Positions 6,659-14,044 of a DNA stretch of 14,044 bases are shown piece by piece. Within the stretch, counting starts at the first letter, position 1. Each line of letters begins with the position of its first letter. The DNA lies in NCBI GenBank assembly GCA_900551885.1, contig URXS01000051.1:1-14044 (forward strand). The letters are read 5' to 3'. The translations under genes and the position numbers were made by a program. The DNA is from an uncultured Oscillibacter sp. (GTDB taxonomy: Bacteria; Bacillota; Clostridia; Oscillospirales; Oscillospiraceae). The notes below the pieces were generated by a model, which ran no database searches, was not told where the DNA came from, and worked only from the letters and a program-made list of their open reading frames with translations.

Positions 6659-8215
6659 TTACGCCCGCAGGTCTCCCGCGGCCTTGATCTTCACCCGGTT
6701 GGTGTTGCCGGGATAGTAGGCCAGAGGCACGTCCTCCACCTCGATGATCTCCACCGTATCCCGGACCGCTCCGGCGGCCACGGCGATCTCCACCGCCTCA
6801 TCCTTTGCCTGGGCCAGCGCCTGCTCTCTGGGCAGCTCGTCATAGTTGATCAGCTTTTCAAAGGTGCCGCTGACCTTGGAAATGGCAGAGCCGATGGCGT
6901 TGGCGCAGCCGAAGTGCTCCGGCTTCACCACGTTGGCGGCGCCTGCCAGCTTCTCCGGCAGGATGATGGAGCCGCCGCCCACCAGAATCACATCGCTGTC
7001 GGCGCTGGAGACCTTCATAGCGTCGATGGCGTCCTCCACCAGCGTGCGGATGGCGTCCATGGCCTTCTCCGCCAGGTCCTGGGAGATGTCCTGCACCCGG
7101 CTGGCGTCGCCCAGGGCGACCATGCCCAGCCGCACGGCGATGTCCGTGGCCGTCATGACGTCGCCGCCGAACACCAGGGCCTTCTTGGTGATCTCATAGC
7201 CCACGCTGTCCGGGCCGACGGTGACAGACCCATCCGGGTGCTGCCGGACGATGGAGCCGCCGCCCAGGCCGATGGACACCACATCCGGCATGCGGAAGTT
7301 GGTTCGGACGCCGCCGATGGTGACCGCCACGCTGGACTCCCGGGGGAACCCGTTTTGAATGACGCCCAGATCGGTGGTCGTGCCGCCCACGTCAATGACG
7401 ATGGCGTCCTTGAGGCTGCTGAGGTAGCTGGCGCCCCGAATGGAGTTGGTGGGGCCGCAGGCGATGGTCAGAATGGGATAGCGCCGGGCGTGCTCCATGG
7501 TCATCAGGGTGCCGTCGTTCTGGCTCAGATATACGTCCGCATTGGTGATGCCCTCCTCAGCCAGGCTGCGGGCAAAGCCCTCGGTGAACCGCTCCGCCAC
7601 CTGCCACAAAGCCGCGTTGAGGATGGTGGCGTTCTCCCGCTCGATCAGGCCCATGGACCCGATCTCGCTGGAGATGGACACATGCACGTCGTCACCCATG
7701 ACCTGCCGGCACAGCTTGGCCGCCGCCAGCTCGTGGTCGTTGCGCACCGTGGAGAACACGCAGGAAATGGCAATGGACTTGACGCCCTTTTCCTTCATCT
7801 CCAGGAAGAAGGCCCGGGCCGCCGCCTCGTCAAAGGGCGCCAGCTCCTTTCCGTCATACTCAAAGCCGCCGCCCACCACGGCGCTGCCCACGGCGATCTT
7901 CTGGATGTCCTCCGCCCAGTCCACCATGGGCAGGATGCCCAGGGTAGCCGGGGCGCCGATGCGCAGGATGCCGATGGGGGCCAGGTGCTTGCGCTCCACG
8001 ATGGCGTTGGTGCACTGGGTGGTGCCCAGCATGGCCTGTCCGATCTGGCTGCGGTCCACGCCGGACTGCTCCAGCACCGCCCGCACGGCGTCCAGAATGC
8101 CGTCATAGATATCGCCGGAGGTGGGACGCTTGAGGTCCGCCACCACATGCAGGTTTTCGTCAATGAGGACGGCGTCCGTATTGGTGCCGCCCACGTCAAT
8201 TCCCAGCTTGTACAT
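6659..8215 (-). CDS. HyuA-type hydantoinase/oxoprolinase family ATPase
   Basis: This 518-residue cytoplasmic protein is of the hydantoinase A/5-oxoprolinase family, which uses ATP to open or activate cyclic amides. It shows the ASKHA-type nucleotide fold: phosphate-1 loop DVGGTNTD (7-14), phosphate-2 loop IDVGGTTTDLG (274-284), LGGGS (317-321) and the adenosine-type GGGSIILPEKL (413-423). Full-length HyuA/OplA subunits are near 690 residues with a third C-terminal domain; this one ends soon after the ATPase domain, as do the short Clostridial members found beside DUF917 genes. The ATG at 8215 has AAGGAGGG upstream and shares one base with the DUF917 stop (TAATG), indicating translational coupling. 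No HyuB partner is present. The substrate is inferred to be a hydantoin- or thiohydantoin-like ring from context only. Confidence 0.88.
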   Translation of the reverse strand: MYKLGIDVGGTNTDAVLIDENLHVVADLKRPTSGDIYDGILDAVRAVLEQSGVDRSQIGQAMLGTTQCTNAIVERKHLAPIGILRIGAPATLGILPMVDWAEDIQKIAVGSAVVGGGFEYDGKELAPFDEAAARAFFLEMKEKGVKSIAISCVFSTVRNDHELAAAKLCRQVMGDDVHVSISSEIGSMGLIERENATILNAALWQVAERFTEGFARSLAEEGITNADVYLSQNDGTLMTMEHARRYPILTIACGPTNSIRGASYLSSLKDAIVIDVGGTTTDLGVIQNGFPRESSVAVTIGGVRTNFRMPDVVSIGLGGGSIVRQHPDGSVTVGPDSVGYEITKKALVFGGDVMTATDIAVRLGMVALGDASRVQDISQDLAEKAMDAIRTLVEDAIDAMKVSSADSDVILVGGGSIILPEKLAGAANVVKPEHFGCANAIGSAISKVSGTFEKLINYDELPREQALAQAKDEAVEIAVAAGAVRDTVEIIEVEDVPLAYYPGNTNRVKIKAAGDLRA

Positions 8216-9309
8216 TACGCCTTCCCTCCTTTGCAGCGCTCTTCCAGGGGGATGTAGTCTGTGTCAACACCGAAGTACCGGGGGCCCACCAGCTCCAGTC
8301 CGGCCGGCGTCCGCCACAGGTCAAAGCACTTCAGACCGACCACCAGCACCCGCTTGCCGTATTTCAGGGCGTCCGTGGTGACGGGGGTGAAGGTCTCCGT
8401 ATCCACCAGGCAGATCAGGTCCGGGGTGGTGGCCCGGAGCTGGCCGTCCACGGTGGCGGTCAGGTTCTCGTTCTGGAACTCCACGAAGGCGGTATGGCCC
8501 TTGTACTCGCCGATGCCCTCCAGCATGACCTTGCCGAAGTTGAACGCCCCCCGGGTCTCCCGCAGCACGTCGGAGATCTTGCCCTTGAACAGCTTGATCC
8601 CCTCGGAGAACTCCAGGAAGTGCTCCTCCGGTGTCCGGTCGCCGCACTCCTTCACCGTCCGGATGGCCGCGCCCAGCTTCTGGCTGCGGGTGACGATATG
8701 CTTGACGGCGTACTGCTTCATCTGGGCGCCGGTCATGGGGTAGAGACAGACAGACACCGAGCCGCCGCAGCTCATGGTGACTGCCCGGGCCAGCTCCTCC
8801 GTCCACTTGTTGGTGATGGTCTCAAAGATCACGCAGTTGCCCTTCTCGTCCGTCAGGGCCATGGGGGAGGCGCTGATGCCGCCGATGGTGAAGGTCACCA
8901 TCTGCAGCTCCGGGAACGCCCGGCCCATGCCGTCGGCATCCACCATAGGCAGCCCCAGCCGGGCGCAGGCCGCGATGGGCAGCATGGAGTTGACGCCGCC
9001 CGCCTCGATGGGAAGGAAGGCGTAGATCTTCTTTCCGAAGAACCGGGAGACCATGTTATACAGCGTACGGTACTCCTGGCCGCCGATGCCCTTCTCCCCC
9101 AGGACCGTGGGCGCGCCCATCATGGCGATGGGGACCACCAGGGCGTCGTCCGGCACCTCTTCCGGATCCAGCATGGTCACGGGGCCGCACTCCTTCACGG
9201 CGCCGATGGCCACCAGCTTTCCCACATACGGGTCTCCTCCGCCGCCGGCGCCCAGCAGAGCCGCGCCTAACGCGATGTCTTCAATTTCAGAAATTCCGAT
9301 GGTTCGCAC
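8215..9309 (-). CDS. DUF917 family protein (S-methyl-thiohydantoin desulfurase-like)
   Basis: This 364-residue cytoplasmic protein belongs to the DUF917 family. The signature is the glycine-rich GAGGGGDPYVG near residues 20-30, followed by the EAGGVNSMLPIAACARLGLPMVDADGMGRAFPELQM block near 120-160 that typifies the family. As I recall, members have been renamed after an S-methyl thiohydantoin desulfurase activity; whether this protein does that chemistry is not visible. It is routinely found beside HyuA-type ATPases, as here. A GTG at 9309 is chosen because AAGGAG lies eight bases upstream; the GTG two codons earlier (9315) would sit only two bases from that site. It follows the permease by 41 bp and overlaps the HyuA gene by one base, so the three form one operon. 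Confidence 0.88.
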   Translation of the reverse strand: MRTIGISEIEDIALGAALLGAGGGGDPYVGKLVAIGAVKECGPVTMLDPEEVPDDALVVPIAMMGAPTVLGEKGIGGQEYRTLYNMVSRFFGKKIYAFLPIEAGGVNSMLPIAACARLGLPMVDADGMGRAFPELQMVTFTIGGISASPMALTDEKGNCVIFETITNKWTEELARAVTMSCGGSVSVCLYPMTGAQMKQYAVKHIVTRSQKLGAAIRTVKECGDRTPEEHFLEFSEGIKLFKGKISDVLRETRGAFNFGKVMLEGIGEYKGHTAFVEFQNENLTATVDGQLRATTPDLICLVDTETFTPVTTDALKYGKRVLVVGLKCFDLWRTPAGLELVGPRYFGVDTDYIPLEERCKGGKA

Positions 9310-9350
9310 AAGCACATCTCCTTTATCGATATTCTTTCAGCTCCTGGAAG

Positions 9351-10637
9351 TCACTTTTTCCAGCACTTTACCAACAGAACATAGAGCACCATGGACACCA
9401 CAATGCCATTGATGGGTCCCACGAAGAAGGGGACGTTCAAAAACGCGATGGCGGGGAAATACGTGAAAGTCCCGCCAGTCAGGCACGCCACAAAGGCGCC
9501 GGCCAGGAAGGCGATCATGCCGGGGGCGAACACACCGTCCCGAATCCGGAAGTTCTCCTTCTTGCCTCCGCCGATGATCCAGTAGTCTGCGATCATCACA
9601 CCCACGAAGGCGGGGACCAGGGCGCACAGGAGCGTCAGGAAGGCGGTGAATTTATCGATGATGCCCACCGCGCCCAGGATCGTGCCCACAATGCCGGCGA
9701 CGCCGGTACAGGCATGGCTGCGGTTTTCATCCAGACCCAGCAGGATGGACAGGGACAGGCCGCCGGAATAGGCATTGGTCACGTTGGTCGTCCAGGTGGC
9801 AGCGATCAGGGCCACCAGGCCCACGGCGGGGACGCCCGCAGCGGTCAGGACGGCGCTGATGTCATACTCGCCCGTCACGATGGAGAGGATGGCGCCGATC
9901 AACAGGATCAGCAGGCCGGAGGGCAGCACGCCGATCACAGAGGACTTGATGACGTCCCTGCGGCATTTGGCGAACCGGCAGTAGTCGCCGGCGATGGAAC
10001 CGCCCACCGCGAAGGAGCCCACCGTGAGGCTGATGCCGCTGATCAGGTCGATGGTGGTGGCGGGCTCATAGGCCGCCACAGCGTTCACGCCGTCGTACCG
10101 GACCACGGCCATGACCACGCCGTAGACCAGCACCACGATCAGCAGCGGCACGGCGATGTAGTTCAGCCATTTCAGGCCCTTGAATCCGAAGGAAGCCGAC
10201 GCCACCATGATGATGCCCCAGATCACGGAGCACAGCCAAACGGGAATGGTGAAGCCGGTAATGGAGCCCACCATGGAGGAGAAGGACTCGCCGCACACAG
10301 CCGCCTGGATCCCGAACCAGCCGATACAGGCGATGGCCAGGATCGCGCTGATGACGTACTTGCCGCCCTTTTCTCCCAGCGCACCGCCGGCCATGACCGC
10401 CGTGGGCAGACCGGTGTCACAGCCCTGCACGCCCATGAAGCACATATAGACACACACGATGCCGTAGCCCAGCAGAATCGTCACCACGCATTTTCCAATG
10501 GTCATCCCGCTGCCCAGCATACCGCCCACCATCAGGCTGGACACGCAGATCATGGCGCCGATCCAGACCAGGGCGATGGAGTACCAGCTCTGACGCTGAT
10601 CAGGCTGGATCTCAAAACCACTCTTTTTCTCACTCAT
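9351..10637 (-). CDS. NCS1-type cytosine/purine/hydantoin permease (CodB-like)
   Basis: This 428-residue integral membrane transporter has about twelve hydrophobic segments. A short charged N-terminus leads into TM1 (SIALVWIGAMICVSSLMVGG), and the TM6 region contains GSFAVGGSIAGDYCRF. The TTNVTNAYSGGLSLS stretch before TM9 resembles the substrate/sodium-site region of CodB relatives. NCS1 members import cytosine, purines, allantoin or hydantoins, often with sodium or protons. It is first in the operon with DUF917 and HyuA genes, which points to uptake of the compound that they process. The ATG at 10637 is preferred over a GTG nine bases upstream, as it sits six bases behind a GGGTGTG-type ribosome site. 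It probably belongs to the same regulated unit as the PucR gene. Substrate cannot be read from the sequence. Confidence 0.9.
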   Translation of the reverse strand: MSEKKSGFEIQPDQRQSWYSIALVWIGAMICVSSLMVGGMLGSGMTIGKCVVTILLGYGIVCVYMCFMGVQGCDTGLPTAVMAGGALGEKGGKYVISAILAIACIGWFGIQAAVCGESFSSMVGSITGFTIPVWLCSVIWGIIMVASASFGFKGLKWLNYIAVPLLIVVLVYGVVMAVVRYDGVNAVAAYEPATTIDLISGISLTVGSFAVGGSIAGDYCRFAKCRRDVIKSSVIGVLPSGLLILLIGAILSIVTGEYDISAVLTAAGVPAVGLVALIAATWTTNVTNAYSGGLSLSILLGLDENRSHACTGVAGIVGTILGAVGIIDKFTAFLTLLCALVPAFVGVMIADYWIIGGGKKENFRIRDGVFAPGMIAFLAGAFVACLTGGTFTYFPAIAFLNVPFFVGPINGIVVSMVLYVLLVKCWKK

Positions 10638-10700
10638 ACAAATCACACCCTTGATAGAAGAATACAGTCAAAGGCGACGTCATCCTCGACCGTTTGGGAG

Positions 10701-10729
10701 AGTATAGCACGTTGTATACGGCAGGTGAA
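10701..10729 (-). promoter_or_regulatory. Promoter of the permease-DUF917-HyuA operon with candidate operator
   Basis: On the minus strand -35 TTCACC (10724-10729) is 17 bp from -10 TATACT (10701-10706), preceded by TGC. The start site would be near 10694, giving a ~57-nt leader. The -10 and most of the spacer lie in an 18-bp imperfect palindrome (10702-10719, GTATA arms, 7 of 9 pairs matching), a plausible binding site for PucR or another regulator. Confidence 0.7.
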
Positions 10730-10744
10730 TTGGCGTGGAGGCAG

Positions 10745-10789
10745 AAAACGCCGCGGAGTTGTTTGTCCAAAAGGACAAACAACTCTGCG
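10745..10789 (-). terminator. Long hairpin terminator of the PucR-family gene
   Basis: A perfect 13-bp repeat (10756-10768 with 10773-10785) with a 4-nt loop extends by one G-T and three further pairs to a 17-bp stem (10752-10789). On the minus strand a TTTT (10745-10748) follows three bases after the stem. It lies eight bases after the PucR stop codon and 22 bp before the permease -35. The core TTTGTCC-AAAA-GGACAAA is also a perfect DNA palindrome. Confidence 0.82.
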
Positions 10790-10796
10790 CCGTTTG

Positions 10797-12401
10797 TCAG
10801 TTATCCATATGAAGAAGTCGCTCGACCGCCACTGCTTGATACAACTTGACAGTTTCCGGCATTCTGTCCGGCCGGTACCCCAGCAGGTCAGAAATCCGCT
10901 GAATCCGGTATTTTACGGTATTCTTATGAAGATACAGCAGCTCCGCCGTCCGGGTCACACTGGCTTCCCCGTCCAGCAGATAGGCGCTCAGGGTATCCAG
11001 AAGGGGCCACTCTTCGTTGTTTGTTTGGAGGTTCCGCAGCACCTCCAGACACCGCTGGACCGCCAGCTCTCCCCGGTCGATCAGCTCCCGGCAGCTCTGG
11101 GCGAACTCTGTCTCTCCCTGGCAGAAGCTCCCGCGCTGGGGAAAGAGCTTTTTCGTATCGGCCAGATAGGTCTGGTGGCACAGATAGGCCTTGCGGACCT
11201 CGCCGGTGTCCTGCAGGTCTCCATATCGGGTCAGGGTGATGGACGGGTCATATTCCCGGGCCATCGCCAGAATCAGGTCAATCCGCTTTTCCGCATCCCG
11301 CAGGGACTCCGGTTCGCTGAGAAACAGCAGCAGCCCGTCTCCGTAGCGGTCGGCGACCACCGTGTCCGCACAGCTTGACAGCATGTTCCGGATCTCCGCC
11401 GCCTGCTCCTGCAGCCACCGGGCACTTCCCTCCAGGTCGCCGCACAGGATCCACATCTCATGAATGGACGCCACATCCACATGGAAAATCTCCGCCAGGC
11501 GGCGCATTTTGATGGGCTCGTCCTGAAGGATCGCCCGCACCAACTCGTGGATGGCGATCTCCTCGTGCCGCTTCCCCCAGATGATGCTCCCCAGCCGGAT
11601 CACCTCCGCCGCCTGCTCCAGCACCATACGGCTCAGGGGCGTGCCCTCCTTGAGAATCAGTAACTCCATGCTCCGCTGGGTCTCCGGGTCAACAGGCAGG
11701 CGGTACAGGCGGCAGTCCGGCAAAAAGGCACAGGCGGCGTCCTCTCCCTTCTCCGGGTAGGTCTCCAGGGACTCCACGCCCTCCTTGACGGCCTCCTCCA
11801 GTCCCCGTGGCCAGGACACCAGGTTCAGAACGTGAAAGCCGCTGTCACACAGGATGACAGAGGCGGAAAGGTGGTCGCTCAGCATTTTGATCACAGTATT
11901 GACCGTTCTCTGGTGCTCGGGCAGGTCGGATACCCGGGCCAGAATATCCGTGACGATGGAGGCGCTGCGGGTGCGGTCCCGGAAGATGTGCTCCGTCACA
12001 TCGGAGATCACCTCGCTGTACCGCAGGCTCCTCTGCCCCTCCGGCATGGAGATCAACACAAAGTCCAGCTCATTTGCCAGGTCGATCAGCCGCTGGTCCA
12101 CCCTGGGCAGATACACTCCCACGTAAAACAGAATGAGCCCTACTTCCCCGCCTTCCGCAAGCCGCCTGATATTGGCGCATTGGCAGTCAATGTCGTCGAC
12201 GATATTTATGAAGCCAGTGATCACGATCTCGCTGCCGTAGAACTCGCCCTGGGGAAAGAGCCCGTTGATCAAAGCGCCCGGATCTGTAGACTCCAGAACG
12301 GAAATGGAGGACACGATCTTGCTCAGTCCCCGATGCCCGCCCAGCACCTTCGCCTGCCGCAGCGAGGGTAGTTTCAAAAGCTCCTCAACCGTTACACTCA
12401 C
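10797..12401 (-). CDS. PucR-family transcriptional regulator
   Basis: This 534-residue regulator has the three-part PucR/CdaR layout. Residues about 1-125 are the PucR N-terminal sensor (VTVEELLKLPSLRQAKVLGG start, with a PGALINGLFPQGEFYGSEIVITGF patch). The middle region about 280-440 is a GGDEF-like or CdaR-type linker. The C-terminal ~68 residues are the HTH_30 DNA-binding domain (LLYLHKNTVKYRIQRISDLLG around 488-508). Family members respond to purine-catabolism or related metabolites. The GTG start at 12401 has AGGAGGT about ten bases upstream; an upstream GTG at 12485 would overlap the promoter and is rejected. Its position directly ahead of the permease operon, in the same orientation and with a separate promoter, makes that operon the likely target. 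All domains look intact. Confidence 0.92.
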   Translation of the reverse strand: MSVTVEELLKLPSLRQAKVLGGHRGLSKIVSSISVLESTDPGALINGLFPQGEFYGSEIVITGFINIVDDIDCQCANIRRLAEGGEVGLILFYVGVYLPRVDQRLIDLANELDFVLISMPEGQRSLRYSEVISDVTEHIFRDRTRSASIVTDILARVSDLPEHQRTVNTVIKMLSDHLSASVILCDSGFHVLNLVSWPRGLEEAVKEGVESLETYPEKGEDAACAFLPDCRLYRLPVDPETQRSMELLILKEGTPLSRMVLEQAAEVIRLGSIIWGKRHEEIAIHELVRAILQDEPIKMRRLAEIFHVDVASIHEMWILCGDLEGSARWLQEQAAEIRNMLSSCADTVVADRYGDGLLLFLSEPESLRDAEKRIDLILAMAREYDPSITLTRYGDLQDTGEVRKAYLCHQTYLADTKKLFPQRGSFCQGETEFAQSCRELIDRGELAVQRCLEVLRNLQTNNEEWPLLDTLSAYLLDGEASVTRTAELLYLHKNTVKYRIQRISDLLGYRPDRMPETVKLYQAVAVERLLHMDN

Positions 12402-12430
12402 GCCGGTACCTACCTCCTGTCTTTCTGAGT

Positions 12431-12459
12431 ATCTTAGCATGGCTCCATTTCCCGCGCAA
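12431..12459 (-). promoter_or_regulatory. Promoter of the PucR-family gene
   Basis: On the minus strand -35 TTGCGC (12454-12459) is 17 bp from -10 TAAGAT (12431-12436), preceded by a TGC extension. The weak hexamers fit a low-level regulator promoter that leans on its extended -10. The predicted leader is about 23 nt. Confidence 0.65.
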
Positions 12460-12524
12460 CCCAAAAATCTTGTGGGGTGGACCACTGCCCCATGCCGGGA
12501 GGCATACTGCGGCGCAGACCATGG

Positions 12525-12558
12525 AAAAAAACAGAGCGGGCGCTTGCGCGCCCGCTCT
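12525..12558 (-). terminator. Strong intrinsic terminator after tsf
   Basis: A perfect 11-bp stem (AGAGCGGGCGC and complement, 12548-12558 with 12533-12543) closes on a GCAA tetraloop of the stable GNRA type. On the minus strand it is followed by G and seven T's (12525-12531). It starts about 22 bases after the tsf stop and should insulate the pucR unit from the highly expressed rpsB-tsf transcript. Confidence 0.96.
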
Positions 12559-12579
12559 TGCTGGTTCTATATGGGCAGC

Positions 12580-13497
12580 TCAGCCCTTCACCATGGAGGC
12601 GATCTCCTCGGCGAAGTTCTCCTGCTTCTTCTCAATGCCCTCGCCCTTCTCGAAGCGGATGGCGTCCTTGAAGGTGACGCTGCCGCCCAGAGCCTTGGCA
12701 GCGGAGGCGATATACTTCTCCACGGTCATGGAGTTGTCCTTGACGAACTCCTGCTGCAGCAGGCAGTTCTCGGAGTAGAACTTGTTCAGCTTGCCCATGA
12801 CGATCTTCTCCCGGACAGCCTCGGGCTTGGAGGCCATCTTGGGGTCGTTCTCCATCTGGACCATCATGATCTTCTTCTCCTCGTCCAGGACATCCTGGCC
12901 CACCTGGGACTTGTCCCAGAAGCGGGGGTTCAGAGCGGCGATCTGCATGGCCACGTCCTTGCCGATCTCCTCCACCTTCTCGGCGGGCAGATCGGTGGTC
13001 AGGTTCACCAGCACGCCGATCTTGCCGCCGGCGTGGACATAGGGGACGGACACGCCGTCAGCGAAGCGGGCGAAACGACGGACCTTGATATTCTCGCCGA
13101 TGACCAGGACCATCTCCTGCTGCTGCTGGGTGACGGTCAGGTCGGTGCCGTTGTACTTGCACTCCATCAGAGCGTCCAGGTCGGCGGGGTTGCACTTGGC
13201 CACGGTGGCGGCCACGCCCTTGACGAAGTCCACAAACTTCTCGTTCTTGCCCACGAAGTCGGTCTCGGCGTTGACCTCGACCACGACGCCCACACCGTCG
13301 ATCACAGCGGCATAGGCCATGCCCTCGGCGGCAATGCGGCTGGCCTTCTTGGCAGAGGCAGCCATGCCCTTCTCACGCAGCCACTCCACGGCCTTGTCCA
13401 TATCGCCGTCGGAGGCGGTCAGCGCCTTCTTGCAGTCCATCATGCCCACGCCGGTCATCTCGCGCAGGTTCTTCACATCTGCGGCAGTAAAAGCCAT
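12580..13497 (-). CDS. tsf: Translation elongation factor Ts (EF-Ts)
   Basis: This 305-residue guanine-nucleotide exchange factor recycles EF-Tu-GDP to the GTP-ready form in the cytoplasm. The N-terminal UBA-like module (MAFTAADVKNLREMTGVG, residues 1-18, then MDCKKAL) binds the EF-Tu G domain. The signature AETDFVGKN is at residues 77-85, with D80 and F81 where they insert into EF-Tu to displace magnesium. The two core alpha/beta subdomains follow. The ATG at 13497 is chosen over an in-frame ATG at 13512, because GGAGG lies eight bases upstream of the former and overlaps the latter. It follows rpsB by 56 bp with no terminator, the standard pairing. Length is within the family's usual range. 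Confidence 0.97.
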   Translation of the reverse strand: MAFTAADVKNLREMTGVGMMDCKKALTASDGDMDKAVEWLREKGMAASAKKASRIAAEGMAYAAVIDGVGVVVEVNAETDFVGKNEKFVDFVKGVAATVAKCNPADLDALMECKYNGTDLTVTQQQQEMVLVIGENIKVRRFARFADGVSVPYVHAGGKIGVLVNLTTDLPAEKVEEIGKDVAMQIAALNPRFWDKSQVGQDVLDEEKKIMMVQMENDPKMASKPEAVREKIVMGKLNKFYSENCLLQQEFVKDNSMTVEKYIASAAKALGGSVTFKDAIRFEKGEGIEKKQENFAEEIASMVKG

Positions 13498-13553
13498 TTT
13501 CGATTCCTCCATATATTTGGTATCAGGCGTCCGTGCCTGAAAAAAGCGTCGGA

Positions 13554-14044
13554 TTACTGGGCGTCCGCGGCGGTCTCCTCGGCGGCGGCCTCCTCGGTCT
13601 GCTCGCCCTGCTTGCCCTCCAGCACGGCGTTGGCCATGATGGAAGAGATCAGCTTGATGGCGCGGATGGCGTCGTCGTTGCCGGGGATCACGTAATCGAT
13701 CTCATCGGGATCGCAGTTGGTATCGGCGATGGCCACAACGGGAATATTCAGCTTGTGGGCCTCGGCGATGGCGTTGCGCTCCTTGCGGGTGTCCACGATG
13801 AACAGTGCGCCGGGCAGCTTCTTCATGTCCTTCACGCCGCCCAGGTACTTCTCCAGCTTGGCGATCTCGCCCAGGTGCTTCATGACTTCCTTCTTGGGCA
13901 GCATGTCGAAGGTGCCGTCGGCCTGCATGGTCTTGAGCTGGTTCAGACGGTCCACACGGGTGCGCATGGTCTTGAAGTTGGTCATCATGCCGCCCAGCCA
14001 GCGGGCGTTCACATAGTACTGGCCGCAGCGGGTGGCCTCCTCGC
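13554..14044 (-). CDS. rpsB: Small ribosomal subunit protein S2 (uS2), partial
   Basis: This is the C-terminal ~163 residues of ribosomal protein S2, a 30S head/body protein; the 5' end lies beyond the right edge. Visible hallmarks are YYVNARWLGGMMTNFKTM near the start of the fragment, then KEVMKHLGEIAKLEKYLGG, the PGALFIVDTRKERNAIAEAHKLNIPVVAIADTNCDPDEIDYVIPGNDDA core and an alanine- and glutamate-rich tail ending in AAEETAADAQ. That tail is typical of S2 from clostridia. The frame is open across the right border, so the internal ATG/GTG codons near 14012 are not starts. It is the first gene of the rpsB-tsf operon; its promoter is not in the window. Confidence 0.97.
   Translation of the reverse strand, partial: EEATRCGQYYVNARWLGGMMTNFKTMRTRVDRLNQLKTMQADGTFDMLPKKEVMKHLGEIAKLEKYLGGVKDMKKLPGALFIVDTRKERNAIAEAHKLNIPVVAIADTNCDPDEIDYVIPGNDDAIRAIKLISSIMANAVLEGKQGEQTEEAAAEETAADAQ

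Noticed and set aside
6643..6660. A 6-bp hairpin right after the HyuA stop, as a terminator
   Set aside because: Its T-run lies on the plus strand, where there is no gene. In the minus direction no T-tract follows. The 13-bp hairpin at 6300-6335 is the better end.
6572..8257. A 561-codon open frame on the plus strand opposite the HyuA gene
   Set aside because: It is a GC-rich antisense shadow with a histidine-, glycine- and aspartate-heavy composition and no domain. The minus-strand frame has clear family motifs and ribosome sites.
10638..10694. A riboswitch in the permease leader
   Set aside because: The leader is only ~57 nt with no conserved aptamer elements or alternative terminator that I can see.
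9714..11378. A 554-codon plus-strand open frame across the permease and PucR genes
   Set aside because: It spans two real minus-strand genes and their intergenic promoter and terminator. Its composition is typical of a shadow frame and it has no ribosome site.
1..14044. CRISPR arrays, tRNA genes, insertion sequences, phage genes
   Set aside because: No regular repeat-spacer pattern, no cloverleaf with an anticodon arm, no transposase motif and no flanking target duplications were found.

Overview
The window comes from a GC-rich (roughly 60-65% by eye) chromosome, and every supported gene lies on the minus strand. The gene families point to a low-copy, spore-forming-type Firmicute of the class Clostridia, most likely a gut Oscillospiraceae relative. 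The clues are a site-2-protease/scpA/scpB/DUF2953 cluster, an SLH-domain secreted protein, canonical SigA-type promoters with strong Shine-Dalgarno sites, and a PucR/NCS1 permease/DUF917/HyuA catabolic module. The genus cannot be fixed from the sequence alone.

In the direction of transcription (right to left) the layout is as follows. (1) rpsB (5' end outside the window) and tsf, closed by a very strong intrinsic terminator at 12525-12558. (2) A PucR-family regulator with its own promoter and a 17-bp hairpin terminator. (3) A three-gene operon of NCS1-type permease, DUF917 protein and HyuA-type ATPase, preceded by a promoter whose -10 and spacer lie inside an imperfect 18-bp palindrome; the last two genes overlap by one base. 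(4) A roughly 300-bp stretch holding what looks like a broken or frameshifted gene tail (6345-6642), followed by a 13-bp hairpin terminator. (5) A secreted protein with three SLH-like repeats and a transglutaminase-like Cys-His-Asp domain, with its own promoter and terminator. (6) A UvrD/PcrA-type helicase, with its promoter directly abutting the previous terminator. (7) An operon of M50 site-2 protease, scpA, scpB and a DUF2953 membrane protein that runs off the left edge.

Regions 2 and 3 plausibly form one regulated catabolic unit. The permease would import a hydantoin-, purine- or pyrimidine-like ring compound. The DUF917 and HyuA proteins would act on it in the cytoplasm, with HyuA supplying ATP-dependent ring chemistry, and PucR would sense the substrate. 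The substrate is not visible in the sequence. The other regions are housekeeping: translation, DNA repair, chromosome condensation and membrane proteolysis.

Five recognisable promoters all carry a TGN extension immediately upstream of the -10 hexamer. No rRNA, tRNA, CRISPR array, insertion sequence or phage feature was seen.
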